A DNA stretch of 64,000 nt from Streptomyces sp. CBMA152 (GTDB lineage: Bacteria; Actinomycetota; Actinomycetes; Streptomycetales; Streptomycetaceae). The stretch's first letter is position 1; the number at the start of each line of letters is the position of its first letter. Position numbers and translations under genes: made by a program. This document shows, piece by piece, positions 51,958 to 61,133 of the stretch. Location of the stretch: the NCBI RefSeq assembly GCF_014596475.1, contig NZ_MECJ01000019.1, forward strand, positions 1 to 64,000, in the 5' to 3' direction. The notes below the pieces were generated by a model. The model was not told the origin of the DNA and searched no databases. It saw only the letters and a program-made list of their open reading frames with translations.

Positions 51958-54207
51958 CTACGCCAGCAGCGACGGGATCGTGGCCTCGTGGGCCGACCGC
52001 AGCTCGTCCAGCGGCACGTCGAACTCGCCCTGGACCTCCACCGACGTACCGTCCACCACACCGATCCGCGCAGCCGGCAGGCCCCGCGCACCGCACATGT
52101 CCGTGAACCGGAGCTCCTCGCTGCGCGGGACAGCCACGACCGCCCGGCCCGCCGACTCGGAGAAGAGGAAGGTGAAGGCGGAGAGGCCATCCGGCACAAC
52201 AAGACGCGCGCCGTGTCCGCCGCGCAGGCAGGACTCGACCACGGCCTGCACCAACCCACCGTCCGACAGGTCGTGCGCCGCGTCGATCATCCCGTCCCGC
52301 GACGCCGAGATCAGGATCTCGCCGAGCAGCTTCTCCCGGTCCAGGTCGACCCGGGGCGGCAGACCGCCGAGGTGGTCGTGGATCACCTGGGACCACGCCG
52401 AGCCGCCGAACTCCTCACGCGTGTCGCCCAGGAGGTACAGCAGCTGCCCCTCCTTCGCGAACGCGATCGGCGTACGACGCGTGACGTCGTCGATCACACC
52501 GAGGACCGCGACGACCGGCGTCGGGTGGATGGCGGTGTCACCGGTCTGGTTGTAGAGCGACACGTTGCCGCCGGTCACCGGGGTGCCGAGCTGGAGGCAG
52601 CCGTCCGCCAGACCACGCGTGGCCTCCGCGAACTGCCACATCACGTCCGGGTCCTCGGGCGAACCGAAGTTCAGGCAGTCCGAGATCGCCAGGGGCTTCG
52701 CGCCCGACGCGGCCACGTTCCGGTACGCCTCCGCCAGCGCCAACTGCGCACCCGCGTACGGGTCGAGCTTCGCGTACCGGCCGTTGCCGTCCGTCGCCAT
52801 CGCGACCCCGAGGTTCGACTCCTCGTCGATGCGGACCATGCCCGCGTCCTCGGGCTGCGCGAGCACCGTGTTGCCCTGCACGAACCGGTCGTACTGGTCC
52901 GTGATCCAGGACTTGGACGCCTGGTTCGGGGAGCTGACCAGGCGAAGGACCTGCGCCCGGAGCTCCTCCGGCGTCGACGGCCGCGGCAGCCTGCCCGCGT
53001 CGTCGGCCTGGAGCGCGTCCTGCCAGGACGGACGGGCGTACGGACGCTCGTACACCGGACCCTCGTGGGCCACGGTCCGCGGCGGTACGTCCACGATCTG
53101 CTCGCCGTGCCAGAAGATCTCCAGCCGCTCGCCGTCGGTCACCTCACCGATGACGGTGGCGATGACGTCCCACTTCTCGCAGATCTCCATGAACCGCTCG
53201 ACGTACTGCGGCTCGACGACCGCGCACATCCGCTCCTGCGACTCGCTCATGAGGATTTCCTCGGGCGAGAGCGTCGCGTCGCGCAGCGGGACCGTGTCCA
53301 GCTCCACGCGCATGCCGCCCGAGCCCGCCGACGCCAGCTCCGAGGTCGCGCAGGACAGGCCAGCGCCACCCAGGTCCTGGATGCCCGCGACCAGCTTCTC
53401 CTTGAAGATCTCCAGGGTGCACTCGATGAGGAGCTTCTCCTGGAAGGGGTCGCCGACCTGGACCGCGGGCCGCTTGGCCGGACCCGTCGACTCGAAGGTC
53501 TCCGAGGCCAGGACCGAGACACCGCCGATGCCGTCGCCGCCCGTGCGGGCGCCGTACAGGATCACCTTGTTGCCGGGGCCGGACGCCTTCGCGAGGTGGA
53601 TGTCCTCGTGCTTCATCACGCCGATGCAGCCGGCGTTGACCAGCGGGTTGCCCTGGTAGCACTCGTCGAAGACGACCTCGCCGCCGATGTTCGGCAGGCC
53701 GAGGCAGTTGCCGTAGCCGCCGATGCCCGCGACCACGCCCGGCAGGACGCGCTTGGTGTCGGGGTGCTCGGCCGCGCCGAAGCGCAGCGGGTCGACGACC
53801 GCGACCGGGCGCGCGCCCATCGCCAGGATGTCGCGGACGATGCCGCCGACACCGGTGGCCGCGCCCTGGTAGGGCTCGATGTACGAGGGGTGGTTGTGCG
53901 ACTCGACCTTGAAGGTGACCGCGTAACCCTGGCCGACATCGACGACGCCCGCGTTCTCGCCGATCCCGACGAGCATCGCGTCGTTCTCGGGGACCTTCTC
54001 GCCGAACTGCCGCAGATGGACCTTGCTGCTCTTGTACGAGCAGTGCTCGGACCACATCACGGAGTACATGGCGAGCTCGGCGCCGGTGGGGCGGCGGCCC
54101 AGGATCTCGCGGATCCGGGCGTACTCGTCCTCCTTGAGGCCGAGCTCCTTCCAGGGCTGCTCGACGTCGGGCGACTCGGCGGCGTGCTTGACGGTGTCGA
54201 GGCTCAT
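51958..54207 (-). CDS. purL: Phosphoribosylformylglycinamidine synthase, large subunit
   Basis: This 749-residue small-type PurL converts FGAR to FGAM, using ATP and ammonia from PurQ. The catalytic and nucleotide-binding motifs VMWSEHCSYKSSKVHL, FKVESHNHPSYIEPYQG, and GTPVTGGNVSLYNQTG are clear. Length is normal for the PurL of the PurSQL complex. It follows purQ with a 4 bp overlap, and the purS, purQ and purL genes form one operon. The ATG at 54207 fits. Confidence 0.98.
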   Translation of the reverse strand: MSLDTVKHAAESPDVEQPWKELGLKEDEYARIREILGRRPTGAELAMYSVMWSEHCSYKSSKVHLRQFGEKVPENDAMLVGIGENAGVVDVGQGYAVTFKVESHNHPSYIEPYQGAATGVGGIVRDILAMGARPVAVVDPLRFGAAEHPDTKRVLPGVVAGIGGYGNCLGLPNIGGEVVFDECYQGNPLVNAGCIGVMKHEDIHLAKASGPGNKVILYGARTGGDGIGGVSVLASETFESTGPAKRPAVQVGDPFQEKLLIECTLEIFKEKLVAGIQDLGGAGLSCATSELASAGSGGMRVELDTVPLRDATLSPEEILMSESQERMCAVVEPQYVERFMEICEKWDVIATVIGEVTDGERLEIFWHGEQIVDVPPRTVAHEGPVYERPYARPSWQDALQADDAGRLPRPSTPEELRAQVLRLVSSPNQASKSWITDQYDRFVQGNTVLAQPEDAGMVRIDEESNLGVAMATDGNGRYAKLDPYAGAQLALAEAYRNVAASGAKPLAISDCLNFGSPEDPDVMWQFAEATRGLADGCLQLGTPVTGGNVSLYNQTGDTAIHPTPVVAVLGVIDDVTRRTPIAFAKEGQLLYLLGDTREEFGGSAWSQVIHDHLGGLPPRVDLDREKLLGEILISASRDGMIDAAHDLSDGGLVQAVVESCLRGGHGARLVVPDGLSAFTFLFSESAGRAVVAVPRSEELRFTDMCGARGLPAARIGVVDGTSVEVQGEFDVPLDELRSAHEATIPSLLA

Positions 54208-54884
54208 GCGTTGACCAGCTTCTTCAGGATCGAGGTGAAGAATCCGAGGCCGTCGGTACGGCCCGTACCGATCAGCGGCTCCACGGCGTGCTCGGGGTGC
54301 GGCATCAGGCCGACGACGTTGCCGGCGGCGTTGGTGATGCCCGCGATGTCGCGCAGCGAGCCGTTCGGGTTGTAGTCGAGGTAGCGGAAGGCGACGCGGC
54401 CCTCCGCCTCCAGCTCGTCGAGCGTGCGCTCGTCGGCCACGTACCGGCCGTCCATGTTCTTGAGCGGGATCTCGATCTCCTGCCCGGCCGTGTAGTCGGC
54501 CGTCCAGGCGGTCCCGTTCGTCTCCACCCGCAGCTTCTGCTCGCGGCAGATGAAGTGCAGATGGTTGTTGCGGAGCATGGCGCCCGGCAGCAGGTGCGAC
54601 TCGGTGAGGATCTGGAAGCCGTTGCAGATGCCGAGGACCGGCATGCCGGCCTTCGCCTGCTCGATGATCGTCTCCATCACCGGCGAGAAGCGGGAGATGG
54701 CTCCGGCCCGCAGGTAGTCGCCGTAGGAGAAGCCCCCGGCCAGGACCACCGCGTCGACCTGCTTGAGGTCCTTGTCGCGGTGCCAGAGCGAGACCGGCTC
54801 GGCGCCGGCGATCCGCACGGCGCGCAGGCTGTCCCGGTCGTCCAGCGTCCCGGGGAAGGTGACAACGCCGATACGAGCAGTCAC
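54204..54884 (-). CDS. purQ: Phosphoribosylformylglycinamidine synthase, glutaminase subunit
   Basis: The 226-residue class I glutaminase has the nucleophile elbow GICNGFQIL and the His/Glu pair near PHPEHAVEP. It liberates ammonia for PurL. Both neighbours overlap it by 4 bp: the purS stop and its own start, and its stop and the purL start. Start at ATG 54884. Confidence 0.98.
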   Translation of the reverse strand: MTARIGVVTFPGTLDDRDSLRAVRIAGAEPVSLWHRDKDLKQVDAVVLAGGFSYGDYLRAGAISRFSPVMETIIEQAKAGMPVLGICNGFQILTESHLLPGAMLRNNHLHFICREQKLRVETNGTAWTADYTAGQEIEIPLKNMDGRYVADERTLDELEAEGRVAFRYLDYNPNGSLRDIAGITNAAGNVVGLMPHPEHAVEPLIGTGRTDGLGFFTSILKKLVNA

Positions 54885-55138
54885 TTGGACTCCTCGACCT
54901 TCACGGTGAAGTCCTCGATGACGGTGTTGGCGAGAAACGTTTCAGCCATCTCGTGGATGCGGGCGAGGGCGGCCTCGTCGAGGGGCCCTTCCACATCGAG
55001 CTCGAAACGCTTCCCCTGGCGGACGTCCGCGATCCCCTCGAAGCCGAGACGGGGCAGTGCACGCTGCACCGCCTGTCCCTGCGGGTCGAGGATCTCCGGC
55101 TTGAGCATGACGTCGACTACGACGCGTGCCACTGGCAC
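54881..55138 (-). CDS. purS: Phosphoribosylformylglycinamidine synthase, PurS subunit
   Basis: The 85-residue PurS is the small structural subunit that joins PurL and PurQ and aids ammonia channelling. It begins MPVARVVVDVMLKPEILDPQGQAV, typical of the family (read in parts), and ends with KVEESK. It is the first gene of the purSQL operon and overlaps purQ. Confidence 0.97.
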   Translation of the reverse strand: MPVARVVVDVMLKPEILDPQGQAVQRALPRLGFEGIADVRQGKRFELDVEGPLDEAALARIHEMAETFLANTVIEDFTVKVEESK

Positions 55139-55464
55139 TCCCGTGGTGGTGTGGTGCGAAGGCGGTTCCCTCAGAGTACCCGGCCGGAAAATCTACGCGA
55201 GTAGATATCGAGTGCGTCCGATCACGTTCCGGTTTCGGCCCCGACAACACGTGGGAAAAATCCCGGGAAAAACGGTCCACGCACATTGCGATCGGACACG
55301 CTGGTGCAATTGGCTGGGCTTCACAATGCAATGCCTGCGGCTGTACAAAGGTTTCTCGGGGGAAACCCGAGAGAAACAGCGTTGCTCCAAAACCGCCGGA
55401 AGGCCGGGATCGCCGCACGTCAGACACGTGGGGAACGGTGAACCGTAGGAAGGAACCGATATCC
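55139..55464. promoter_or_regulatory. Divergent purS/lsrL region with AT-rich tract and hairpins
   Basis: This 326 bp spacer is clearly lower in G+C than the neighbouring genes, especially 55230-55400. It contains A-tracts (GGGAAAAATCCCGGGAAAAA near 55253) and a hairpin at 55355-55371. Lsr2-type proteins prefer AT-rich DNA, so autoregulation of lsrL is plausible. No purine operator is evident by eye. Confidence 0.5.
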
Positions 55465-55782
55465 GTGGCTCAGCGCGTAGTGGTCACGCTCTCCGACGAC
55501 ATCGACGGCGGAGAAGCGGCGGAAACAGTCACGTTCGGCCTGGACGGGAAGGCCTACGAGATCGATCTCAATCTCGCCAATGCGAAGAAACTGCGTAAGG
55601 AACTTGCGCCGTACGTGAAGGCCGGACGCAAGCAGTCCAGGTCCGGCAAGGCGTTCAAGCACACCTTCGTCGCCCCCGATCCGGCGGCGGTCCGCGCCTG
55701 GGCCCGGTCGAACAGCATGGAGGTGCCGGCCCGGGGACGCATCCCCAAGAAGGTCTACGAGGCGTTCAGCGCGGCCGGCTGA
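55465..55782 (+). CDS. lsrL: Lsr2-like nucleoid-associated protein
   Basis: The 105-residue protein has the Lsr2 layout: an N-terminal dimerisation beta sheet (VVVTLSDDIDGGEAAETVTFGLDGKAYEIDL, read in parts) and a C-terminal DNA-binding domain with the AT-hook-like ARGRIPKKVYEAF. Lsr2 proteins coat AT-rich, often horizontally acquired, DNA and silence it. By position next to purS I equate it with the second Streptomyces paralogue LsrL (SCO4076), not Lsr2 itself. GTG start at 55465 after AGGAAGGAACC. Confidence 0.85.
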   Translation: MAQRVVVTLSDDIDGGEAAETVTFGLDGKAYEIDLNLANAKKLRKELAPYVKAGRKQSRSGKAFKHTFVAPDPAAVRAWARSNSMEVPARGRIPKKVYEAFSAAG

Positions 55783-55948
55783 GGCTGACCGAGGGGTCCG
55801 GCACGACCGGCCGGGCCCCGGGCGGCGTCCGGGGCCGGGGCCCCGGACTGGTGGCCCCGGCAGCCGAGTTGCATTGCACCCGGGGTGATCAGCTAGAGTC
55901 TGGAACACGCCGAGGGGCAAGGCCGAGAGGCCCGGTCCACCGGAGCGT

Positions 55949-56020
55949 GCGGGTGTAGTTCAGTAGCAGAACATCCCCCTTCCAGGGGGAAGGCGCAGTG
56001 TGCAATTCCTGTCACCCGCT
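55949..56020 (+). tRNA. tRNA-Gly(TCC)
   Basis: The 72 nt cloverleaf has anticodon loop CTTCCAG (TCC) and acceptor GCGGGTG paired with CACCCGC. The T loop reads GTGCAATTCC, which departs from the usual GGTTCGA form, so the T arm looks unusual but foldable. Confidence 0.9.
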
Positions 56021-56099
56021 CTGCATCGCTTACCGACCACTGTTGTGGATCAGGTACAGTGGTGTTCGCAACCGCAGGTGAGAGCCGAGCGGCAGCAAT

Positions 56100-56172
56100 G
56101 CGGACGTGGCTCAGTTGGTAGAGCATCACCTTGCCAAGGTGAGGGTCGCGAGTTCGAATCTCGTCGTCCGCT
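56100..56172 (+). tRNA. tRNA-Gly(GCC), copy 1
   Basis: The 73 nt cloverleaf has anticodon loop TTGCCAA (GCC), acceptor GCGGACG paired with CGTCCGC and T arm GCGAGTTCGAATCTCGT. An identical gene lies at 60001-60073. Confidence 0.95.
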
Positions 56173-56178
56173 CAGTGA

Positions 56179-56212
56179 AAGAAGCCCCTGGTCTTGTGAC
56201 CAGGGGCTTCTT
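56179..56212 (+). terminator. Terminator after tRNA-Gly copy 1
   Basis: A perfect 15 bp stem and 4 nt loop (AAGAAGCCCCTGGTC with its complement) follow the tRNA gene. Confidence 0.9.
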
Positions 56213-56309
56213 CGTGTGCGCGGCAGATGGAACCCCTTCTGACATTTGTCATGAGGAGCGGTGACAGCCCGCACTGCCCGCCGCCCCGATCCGGCGGAAC
56301 GCTGGACGC

Positions 56310-57233
56310 ATGGCAGATGTGATCGAGGTCGAGGAGCTGCGGCGTACCTACGCCGGGGGCTTCGAGGCCGTTTGCGGAATCTCCTTCTCGGTGGCGCCCG
56401 GCGAGCTCTTCGCGCTGCTCGGCACGAACGGCGCGGGCAAGACCTCCACCGTCGAACTCCTCGAAGGGCTCGCCGCCCCGAGCGCCGGCACCGTACGGGT
56501 GCTCGGCCACGACCCGTACACCGAGCGCGCCTCCGTGCGCCCCCGCACCGGCGTCATGCTCCAGGAGGGCGGCTTCCCGTCGGAGCTGACGGTGGCCGAG
56601 ACGGCACGGATGTGGGCGGGATGCACCACCGGCGCCCGGCCGGTCGGGGAAGCGCTGGAGCTCGTCGGGCTGACCCGGCGGGCCGACGTACGTGTGAAGC
56701 AGTTGTCCGGCGGTGAGAAGCGGCGGCTCGATCTCGCGCTCGCCCTGCTGGCCCGGCCCGAGGTGCTGTTCCTCGACGAGCCGACCACCGGCCTGGACGC
56801 GGAGGGGCGCCACGACACCTGGGAACTCGTCCGCGACCTGCGCGACTCGGGGACCACGGTCCTGCTGACCACCCACTATCTGGAAGAGGCCGAGGCGCTG
56901 GCCGAGCGGCTCGCGATCCTGCACGAGGGGCGCATCGCGGCCGCCGGGCGCGTCGACGAGGTGGTCGCCGCCCAGCCGTCCCACATCTCCTTCGAGCTGC
57001 CCGACGGCTACCACCTCGGCGACCTCCCGCCGCTCGCCCGGCTCGGGGTGAGCAGCCACGAGTGCGAGGGCCGGACCGTACGGCTGAAGACCACCGAACT
57101 CCAGCACGCCGCCACCGGGCTGCTGCTGTGGGCCCGGGACAGCCGGGTCGAGCTGCGCGGCCTCGATGTGCGCTCGGCCTCCCTGGAGGAAGCCTTCCTG
57201 CACATCGCCCGGGAACAGGAGTCGAGCCGATGA
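56310..57233 (+). CDS. ABC transporter ATP-binding protein
   Basis: The 307-residue ATPase has Walker A GTNGAGKT, Q-loop, signature LSGGEKRR, Walker B VLFLDEPTTGLD and the switch His in TTHYLEEAE. The C-terminal DrrA-like part (from about 220) is typical of two-gene antibiotic or lipid export systems. It drives the permease encoded by the following gene, whose start overlaps its stop codon. A TTA-free, high-GC gene like its neighbours. Confidence 0.96.
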   Translation: MADVIEVEELRRTYAGGFEAVCGISFSVAPGELFALLGTNGAGKTSTVELLEGLAAPSAGTVRVLGHDPYTERASVRPRTGVMLQEGGFPSELTVAETARMWAGCTTGARPVGEALELVGLTRRADVRVKQLSGGEKRRLDLALALLARPEVLFLDEPTTGLDAEGRHDTWELVRDLRDSGTTVLLTTHYLEEAEALAERLAILHEGRIAAAGRVDEVVAAQPSHISFELPDGYHLGDLPPLARLGVSSHECEGRTVRLKTTELQHAATGLLLWARDSRVELRGLDVRSASLEEAFLHIAREQESSR

Positions 57234-58048
57234 CCACAACAGACGTCGTACGTACGGATTTTGACGTTTCGTCATCCGCTTCCGTCGGCACCGCCGCATC
57301 CCGTATGAAAGCGCTCGCCCGCGCCGAGCTCACGCTCTTCGGCCGCAACAAGTCGGCCCTGTTCACCGCGCTCCTGTTGCCCGCCATGCTCACCTTCTCG
57401 ATGAGTTCAGCCGTACGCGGGATGGACCTCAAGGGCACCGGGCTGAGCGTCGGCACGGTGCTGCTGCCCGGGTCGCTCGGCTATGTGCTGCTGTTCGCGG
57501 TCTATTCGGCGCTGGTCGGCGTCTTCGTCGTACGCCGGGAGGAGTTGGTCCTCAAGCGGCTGCGGACCGGTGAGCTGCGGGATCAGGAGATTCTGGCCGG
57601 GGCCTCGTTGCCCGCCGTGCTGCTCGCCCTTGCTCAGTGCGTGCTGCTCGCGGCGGGGTGCAGTGCGGTGATGGACGTCGGGGCGCCGCGTGCGGTGTGG
57701 CTGGCGGTCGTCGGGCTCGGGCTCGGGATGGCGCTGATGGTCGTGCTCGCGGCGGCCACGGCTGCCCTCACCCGCAGTGCGGAGGGCGCGCAGATCTCGG
57801 TGATGCCGATGCTGCTCGCCTCGATGGCGGGTTCCGGCATGGTGGTTCCGCTGGACGTCATGCCGGACGCGGTGGCCCGCGTCTGCGAACTCCTGCCGCT
57901 CACCCCGGTGATCGAGCTCATCCGGGGCGGCTGGACCGGCGACCTGAGCGCGTACAAGGTGCTCGGCCTGCTGGCGACGGCGGTGGCCTGGATGCTGCTG
58001 GGCGTGTTTGCTGTACGGAAGTGGTTCCGCTGGGAGCCACGGCGCTGA
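57230..58048 (+). CDS. ABC-2 type transporter permease
   Basis: The 272-residue permease has six membrane helices and starts at an ATG overlapping the ATPase stop by 4 bp. The N-terminal part before the first helix is MTTTDVVRTDF. The ABC-2 signature lies near PLTPVIELIRGGW. It forms a DrrAB-like exporter with the ATPase; the cargo is unknown. The following histidine kinase gene is separated by only 17 bp. Confidence 0.94.
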   Translation: MTTTDVVRTDFDVSSSASVGTAASRMKALARAELTLFGRNKSALFTALLLPAMLTFSMSSAVRGMDLKGTGLSVGTVLLPGSLGYVLLFAVYSALVGVFVVRREELVLKRLRTGELRDQEILAGASLPAVLLALAQCVLLAAGCSAVMDVGAPRAVWLAVVGLGLGMALMVVLAAATAALTRSAEGAQISVMPMLLASMAGSGMVVPLDVMPDAVARVCELLPLTPVIELIRGGWTGDLSAYKVLGLLATAVAWMLLGVFAVRKWFRWEPRR

Positions 58049-58065
58049 ACAGGGGAGATGACGGG

Positions 58066-59316
58066 GTGCTCGGGCGGATGGGTCGCGTGCGCGACTGGCG
58101 GCGACGCTGGCGGGAGCGCAGCAGGCTCCAGAAGATGGACCTCTACTCGCGCACCACGCTGAAGGTGCTGCTCTGGTTCTTCCTGGTCAGCTGGGGCGTG
58201 CTGCCGAACATCGCGGCCGGCCCCCGCAGCACCGGCGTCACCGCCCTGAGCGCGGCGCTGCTCGTGGTGAACATCGCGCAGTGCGTCCTCGGCGCCCGCC
58301 TGATCGACCCGGCGTTCGACGACTACCTCGGCCACGTCGACTTCCCCCGGCGGCGTCTGGTGGCCCCGGCCGTCCTGCTGGCCGTCGGCACGGCGCTGGC
58401 GGGGGCGCTCGCCGCCCTGGACACCAAGAGCGTGTTCCCGCTGCTGCTGATGAACCTGCCGATCGCGGTGGCGGTCCCGTACGCGCTGATCGTGCCGATC
58501 CGCACGTATCTGCTGCACTGCCTGGCGTACGCGGTGCTCACGACCGGCGTCTTCGCGGCGGCGGGGGTGCGGGGCGGCCCGCTCCTCGCGCCCACGCCGA
58601 TCGTGCTGGCGATGGGCGCCCTGATGCTGCCGACGGTGCGGCCCGGCGCGTGGGGGCTGCGCAACATGTGGCAGACCGAGGAGGCCAAGGACATCCAGGC
58701 GCGGCTCGCCGTCGCCGAGGAACGCCTGCGCTTCGGCCGGGACATGCACGACGTGCTCGGCCGCAACCTCGCGGTCATCGCCCTCAAGAGCGAGCTGGCC
58801 GTGGAGTTGGCCGAGCGCGGGCGCCCGGAGGCGGTGGCCCAGATGGTCGAGGTGCAGCGCATCGCGCGCGAATCGCAGCGGGAGGTACGGGAGTTGGTGC
58901 GCGGCTACCGCGAGGCGGACCTCGCGGTCGAACTCGATGGCGCCCGGGGCGTGTTGGAGGCCGCCGGGATCGGCTGTACTGTCTCGGGCCCGGCCGACGG
59001 CCTGCCCGCCGGGGTGCAGTCGGCGCTCGGCTGGGTGGTGCGCGAGGCGACCACCAATGTGCTGCGGCACGGCAACGCGCGCTCGTGTGCGATCCAGCTG
59101 GCGACCGCCGACGCGGTGGTCACGCTCGTCGTCGAGAACGACGGCGTCCCCGACCGCGCCCCCGCCGCCCCCGGCTCGGGCCTCGCGGGCCTGCGCGAAC
59201 GGCTCGCCCCGATGGGCGGCACGCTGGAGACCGCCCGCCCGGGCGACCGCTTCCGGCTGACGGTGACCGTACCGCTGCGGAGTGTGGCGGAGCTGGGCGA
59301 GGAGGTGTCCGTATGA
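58066..59316 (+). CDS. Sensor histidine kinase (NarL/DesK type)
   Basis: The 416-residue kinase starts at GTG 58066. Residues 1-190 contain five to six membrane helices. The HisKA_3 domain has the phosphoacceptor His in RFGRDMHDVLGRN, and the HATPase domain has REATTNVLRHG and GSGLAGLRERL. In this DesK-like group the membrane part senses envelope or lipid state. The kinase pairs with the response regulator that overlaps its stop, and likely controls the ABC exporter. Confidence 0.95.
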   Translation: MLGRMGRVRDWRRRWRERSRLQKMDLYSRTTLKVLLWFFLVSWGVLPNIAAGPRSTGVTALSAALLVVNIAQCVLGARLIDPAFDDYLGHVDFPRRRLVAPAVLLAVGTALAGALAALDTKSVFPLLLMNLPIAVAVPYALIVPIRTYLLHCLAYAVLTTGVFAAAGVRGGPLLAPTPIVLAMGALMLPTVRPGAWGLRNMWQTEEAKDIQARLAVAEERLRFGRDMHDVLGRNLAVIALKSELAVELAERGRPEAVAQMVEVQRIARESQREVRELVRGYREADLAVELDGARGVLEAAGIGCTVSGPADGLPAGVQSALGWVVREATTNVLRHGNARSCAIQLATADAVVTLVVENDGVPDRAPAAPGSGLAGLRERLAPMGGTLETARPGDRFRLTVTVPLRSVAELGEEVSV

Positions 59317-59978
59317 ACGAGTCGGAGGCCGGGCTTGAGGCTGGGGCCGCGCCTGCGTCCGAGTCCGCGCGGCCCGTGCGGGTCCTGCTCGCCGACGACG
59401 AGCATCTGATCCGGGGCGCGCTCGCCGCGCTGCTCGGCCTGGAGGACGATCTGACCGTCGTCGCCGAGGCCGCATCCGGGCCCGAGGCGCTGGCGATGGC
59501 GCGGGCGCACCGCCCCGATGTCGCGGTCCTCGATCTGCAGATGCCGGGCGCGGACGGTGTGAGTGTCGCCACATCTCTGCGGGCCGAACTCCCCGGCTGC
59601 CGCACCATGATCGTGACGAGCCACGGCCGGCCCGGCCACCTCAAGCGGGCGCTCGCGGCCGGGGTGCGTGGCTTCGTGCCGAAGACGGTGAGCGCGCGCG
59701 GACTCGCGGAGATCATCAGGTCCGTACATGCGGGAAACCGTTATGTGGACCCGGAGTTGGCGGCCGACGCGATCTCCGCCGGGGACTCCCCGCTGACCGT
59801 CCGCGAGGCGGAAGTCCTGGAGCTCGCGGCCGACGGGGCGCCGGTCGCGGAGATCGCCGAGCGGGCCGGACTGTCGCAGGGGACGGTCCGGAACTACCTC
59901 TCCTCGGCGGCCTCGAAGCTGGGCGCCGAGAACCGTCACACGGCGGTGCGTCTCGCCCGCCGTCGGGGTTGGGTATAG
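59313..59978 (+). CDS. LuxR/NarL-type response regulator
   Basis: The 221-residue regulator has a receiver domain (VLLADDEHLIRGAL, Asp in VAVLDLQMPG, Lys in FVPKTVS) and a C-terminal LuxR helix-turn-helix (LTVREAEVLELAADGAPVAEIAE, SQGTVRNYLSSAASKLG, read in parts). Its ATG overlaps the kinase stop codon by 4 bp. The stop codon is inside the probable -10 box of the next tRNA gene (59974-59979). It should activate or repress the exporter operon. Confidence 0.96.
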   Translation: MNESEAGLEAGAAPASESARPVRVLLADDEHLIRGALAALLGLEDDLTVVAEAASGPEALAMARAHRPDVAVLDLQMPGADGVSVATSLRAELPGCRTMIVTSHGRPGHLKRALAAGVRGFVPKTVSARGLAEIIRSVHAGNRYVDPELAADAISAGDSPLTVREAEVLELAADGAPVAEIAERAGLSQGTVRNYLSSAASKLGAENRHTAVRLARRRGWV

Positions 59979-60000
59979 TTAGCTGCGCGCTACGGCGCAT

Positions 60001-60073
60001 GCGGACGTGGCTCAGTTGGTAGAGCATCACCTTGCCAAGGTGAGGGTCGCGAGTTCGAATCTCGTCGTCCGCT
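60001..60073 (+). tRNA. tRNA-Gly(GCC), copy 2
   Basis: This is identical to 56100-56172 over the full 73 nt. A TATAGT box at 59974-59979 lies at the expected promoter distance and overlaps the preceding gene's stop codon. Confidence 0.95.
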
Positions 60074-60079
60074 CAGCGA

Positions 60080-60117
60080 AAGAAGCCCCCGGTCGGTTCT
60101 CCGACCGGGGGCTTCTT
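60080..60117 (+). terminator. Terminator after tRNA-Gly copy 2
   Basis: AAGAAGCCCCCGGTCGG and its complement form a 17 bp stem with a 4 nt loop. It is similar to, but longer than, the terminator after copy 1, and also lies just past the purC stop on the other strand. Confidence 0.9.
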
Positions 60118-60124
60118 CGTGCGC

Positions 60125-61036
60125 TCAGCTCCAGCTGGTGCCGGTCAGCTGCTCGTACGCCTCGATGTACTTGGCGCGGGTGGCGTCGACGACCTGCTGC
60201 GGGAGCGGGGGCGGCGGCTGCTCGGAGTGGCGGTCCCAGCCGGACTCGGCCGAGGTGAGCCAGTCGCGGACGAACTGCTTGTCGTACGACGGCTGCGCGC
60301 GGCCCGGCTCCCAGGTCTCCGCGGGCCAGAAGCGCGAGGAGTCGGGGGTGAGGACCTCGTCGGCCAGCACCAGGCGGTCCTCGCCGTCGACGGTCTCGAA
60401 GCCGAACTCGAACTTGGTGTCCGCGAGGATGATCCCCCGGTCGCGGGCGATGTCCCGGGCGCGGCCGTACACGGCGAGCGTCGTCTGGCGCAGCAGGGCC
60501 GCGGTCTCCGCGCCGACCTGGCGGGCGACTTCCTCGTACGAGACGTTCTCGTCGTGGTCGCCGACGGCGGCCTTGGTGGCGGGCGTGAAGATCGGCGCGG
60601 GCAGCTCGGAGCCGTTGCTCAGCCCCTCGGGCAGCGCGAGCCCGCAGACCGTACGCGACTCGTCGTACTCAAGGAGCCCGGAGCCGGTGAGGTAGCCGCG
60701 CGCCACGCACTCGACCGGGACCATCCGCAGCGACTTGCAGACCAGGGTGCGCCCGGCCCAGTCGGCGGGGGCGCCCTCGGGCAGCTCGCTGGAGATGACG
60801 TGGTGCGGAACGATGTCCGCGAGCAGATCGAACCACCAGAGCGAGAGCTGGGTGAGCACCCGGCCCTTGTCGGGGATCTCGGTGGGGAGCACCCAGTCGT
60901 ACGCGGACATACGGTCGCTGGCGACCATGATCAGGTCACCGGCCTCGTTCTGATAGAGGTCCCGCACCTTGCCCGTGTGGAGGTGGGTCAGGCCCGGGAC
61001 CTGAATCGGCTCGGGCTTTTCTACAAATCCGGACAC
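60125..61036 (-). CDS. purC: SAICAR synthetase
   Basis: I take the GTG at 61036, with GGAGG just upstream, as the start; the frame runs a few codons further. The 303-residue PurC joins aspartate to CAIR with ATP to give SAICAR. The family features GKVRDLYQ, ASDRMSAYDWVLP and the active-site stretch VECVARGYLTGSG are visible. Length is typical. It lies alone, separated from the other purine genes by the ABC/two-component block. Confidence 0.97.
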   Translation of the reverse strand: MSGFVEKPEPIQVPGLTHLHTGKVRDLYQNEAGDLIMVASDRMSAYDWVLPTEIPDKGRVLTQLSLWWFDLLADIVPHHVISSELPEGAPADWAGRTLVCKSLRMVPVECVARGYLTGSGLLEYDESRTVCGLALPEGLSNGSELPAPIFTPATKAAVGDHDENVSYEEVARQVGAETAALLRQTTLAVYGRARDIARDRGIILADTKFEFGFETVDGEDRLVLADEVLTPDSSRFWPAETWEPGRAQPSYDKQFVRDWLTSAESGWDRHSEQPPPPLPQQVVDATRAKYIEAYEQLTGTSWS

Positions 61037-61133
61037 GGTTCCTCCGCGTAGATTGATCCAGGAGCGCTTCCGATTCTCTCGCACGCGACGAGTACCCCGG
61101 ACACGCGCCTGGTCGCGCGCCCCTGCTCTTGGC

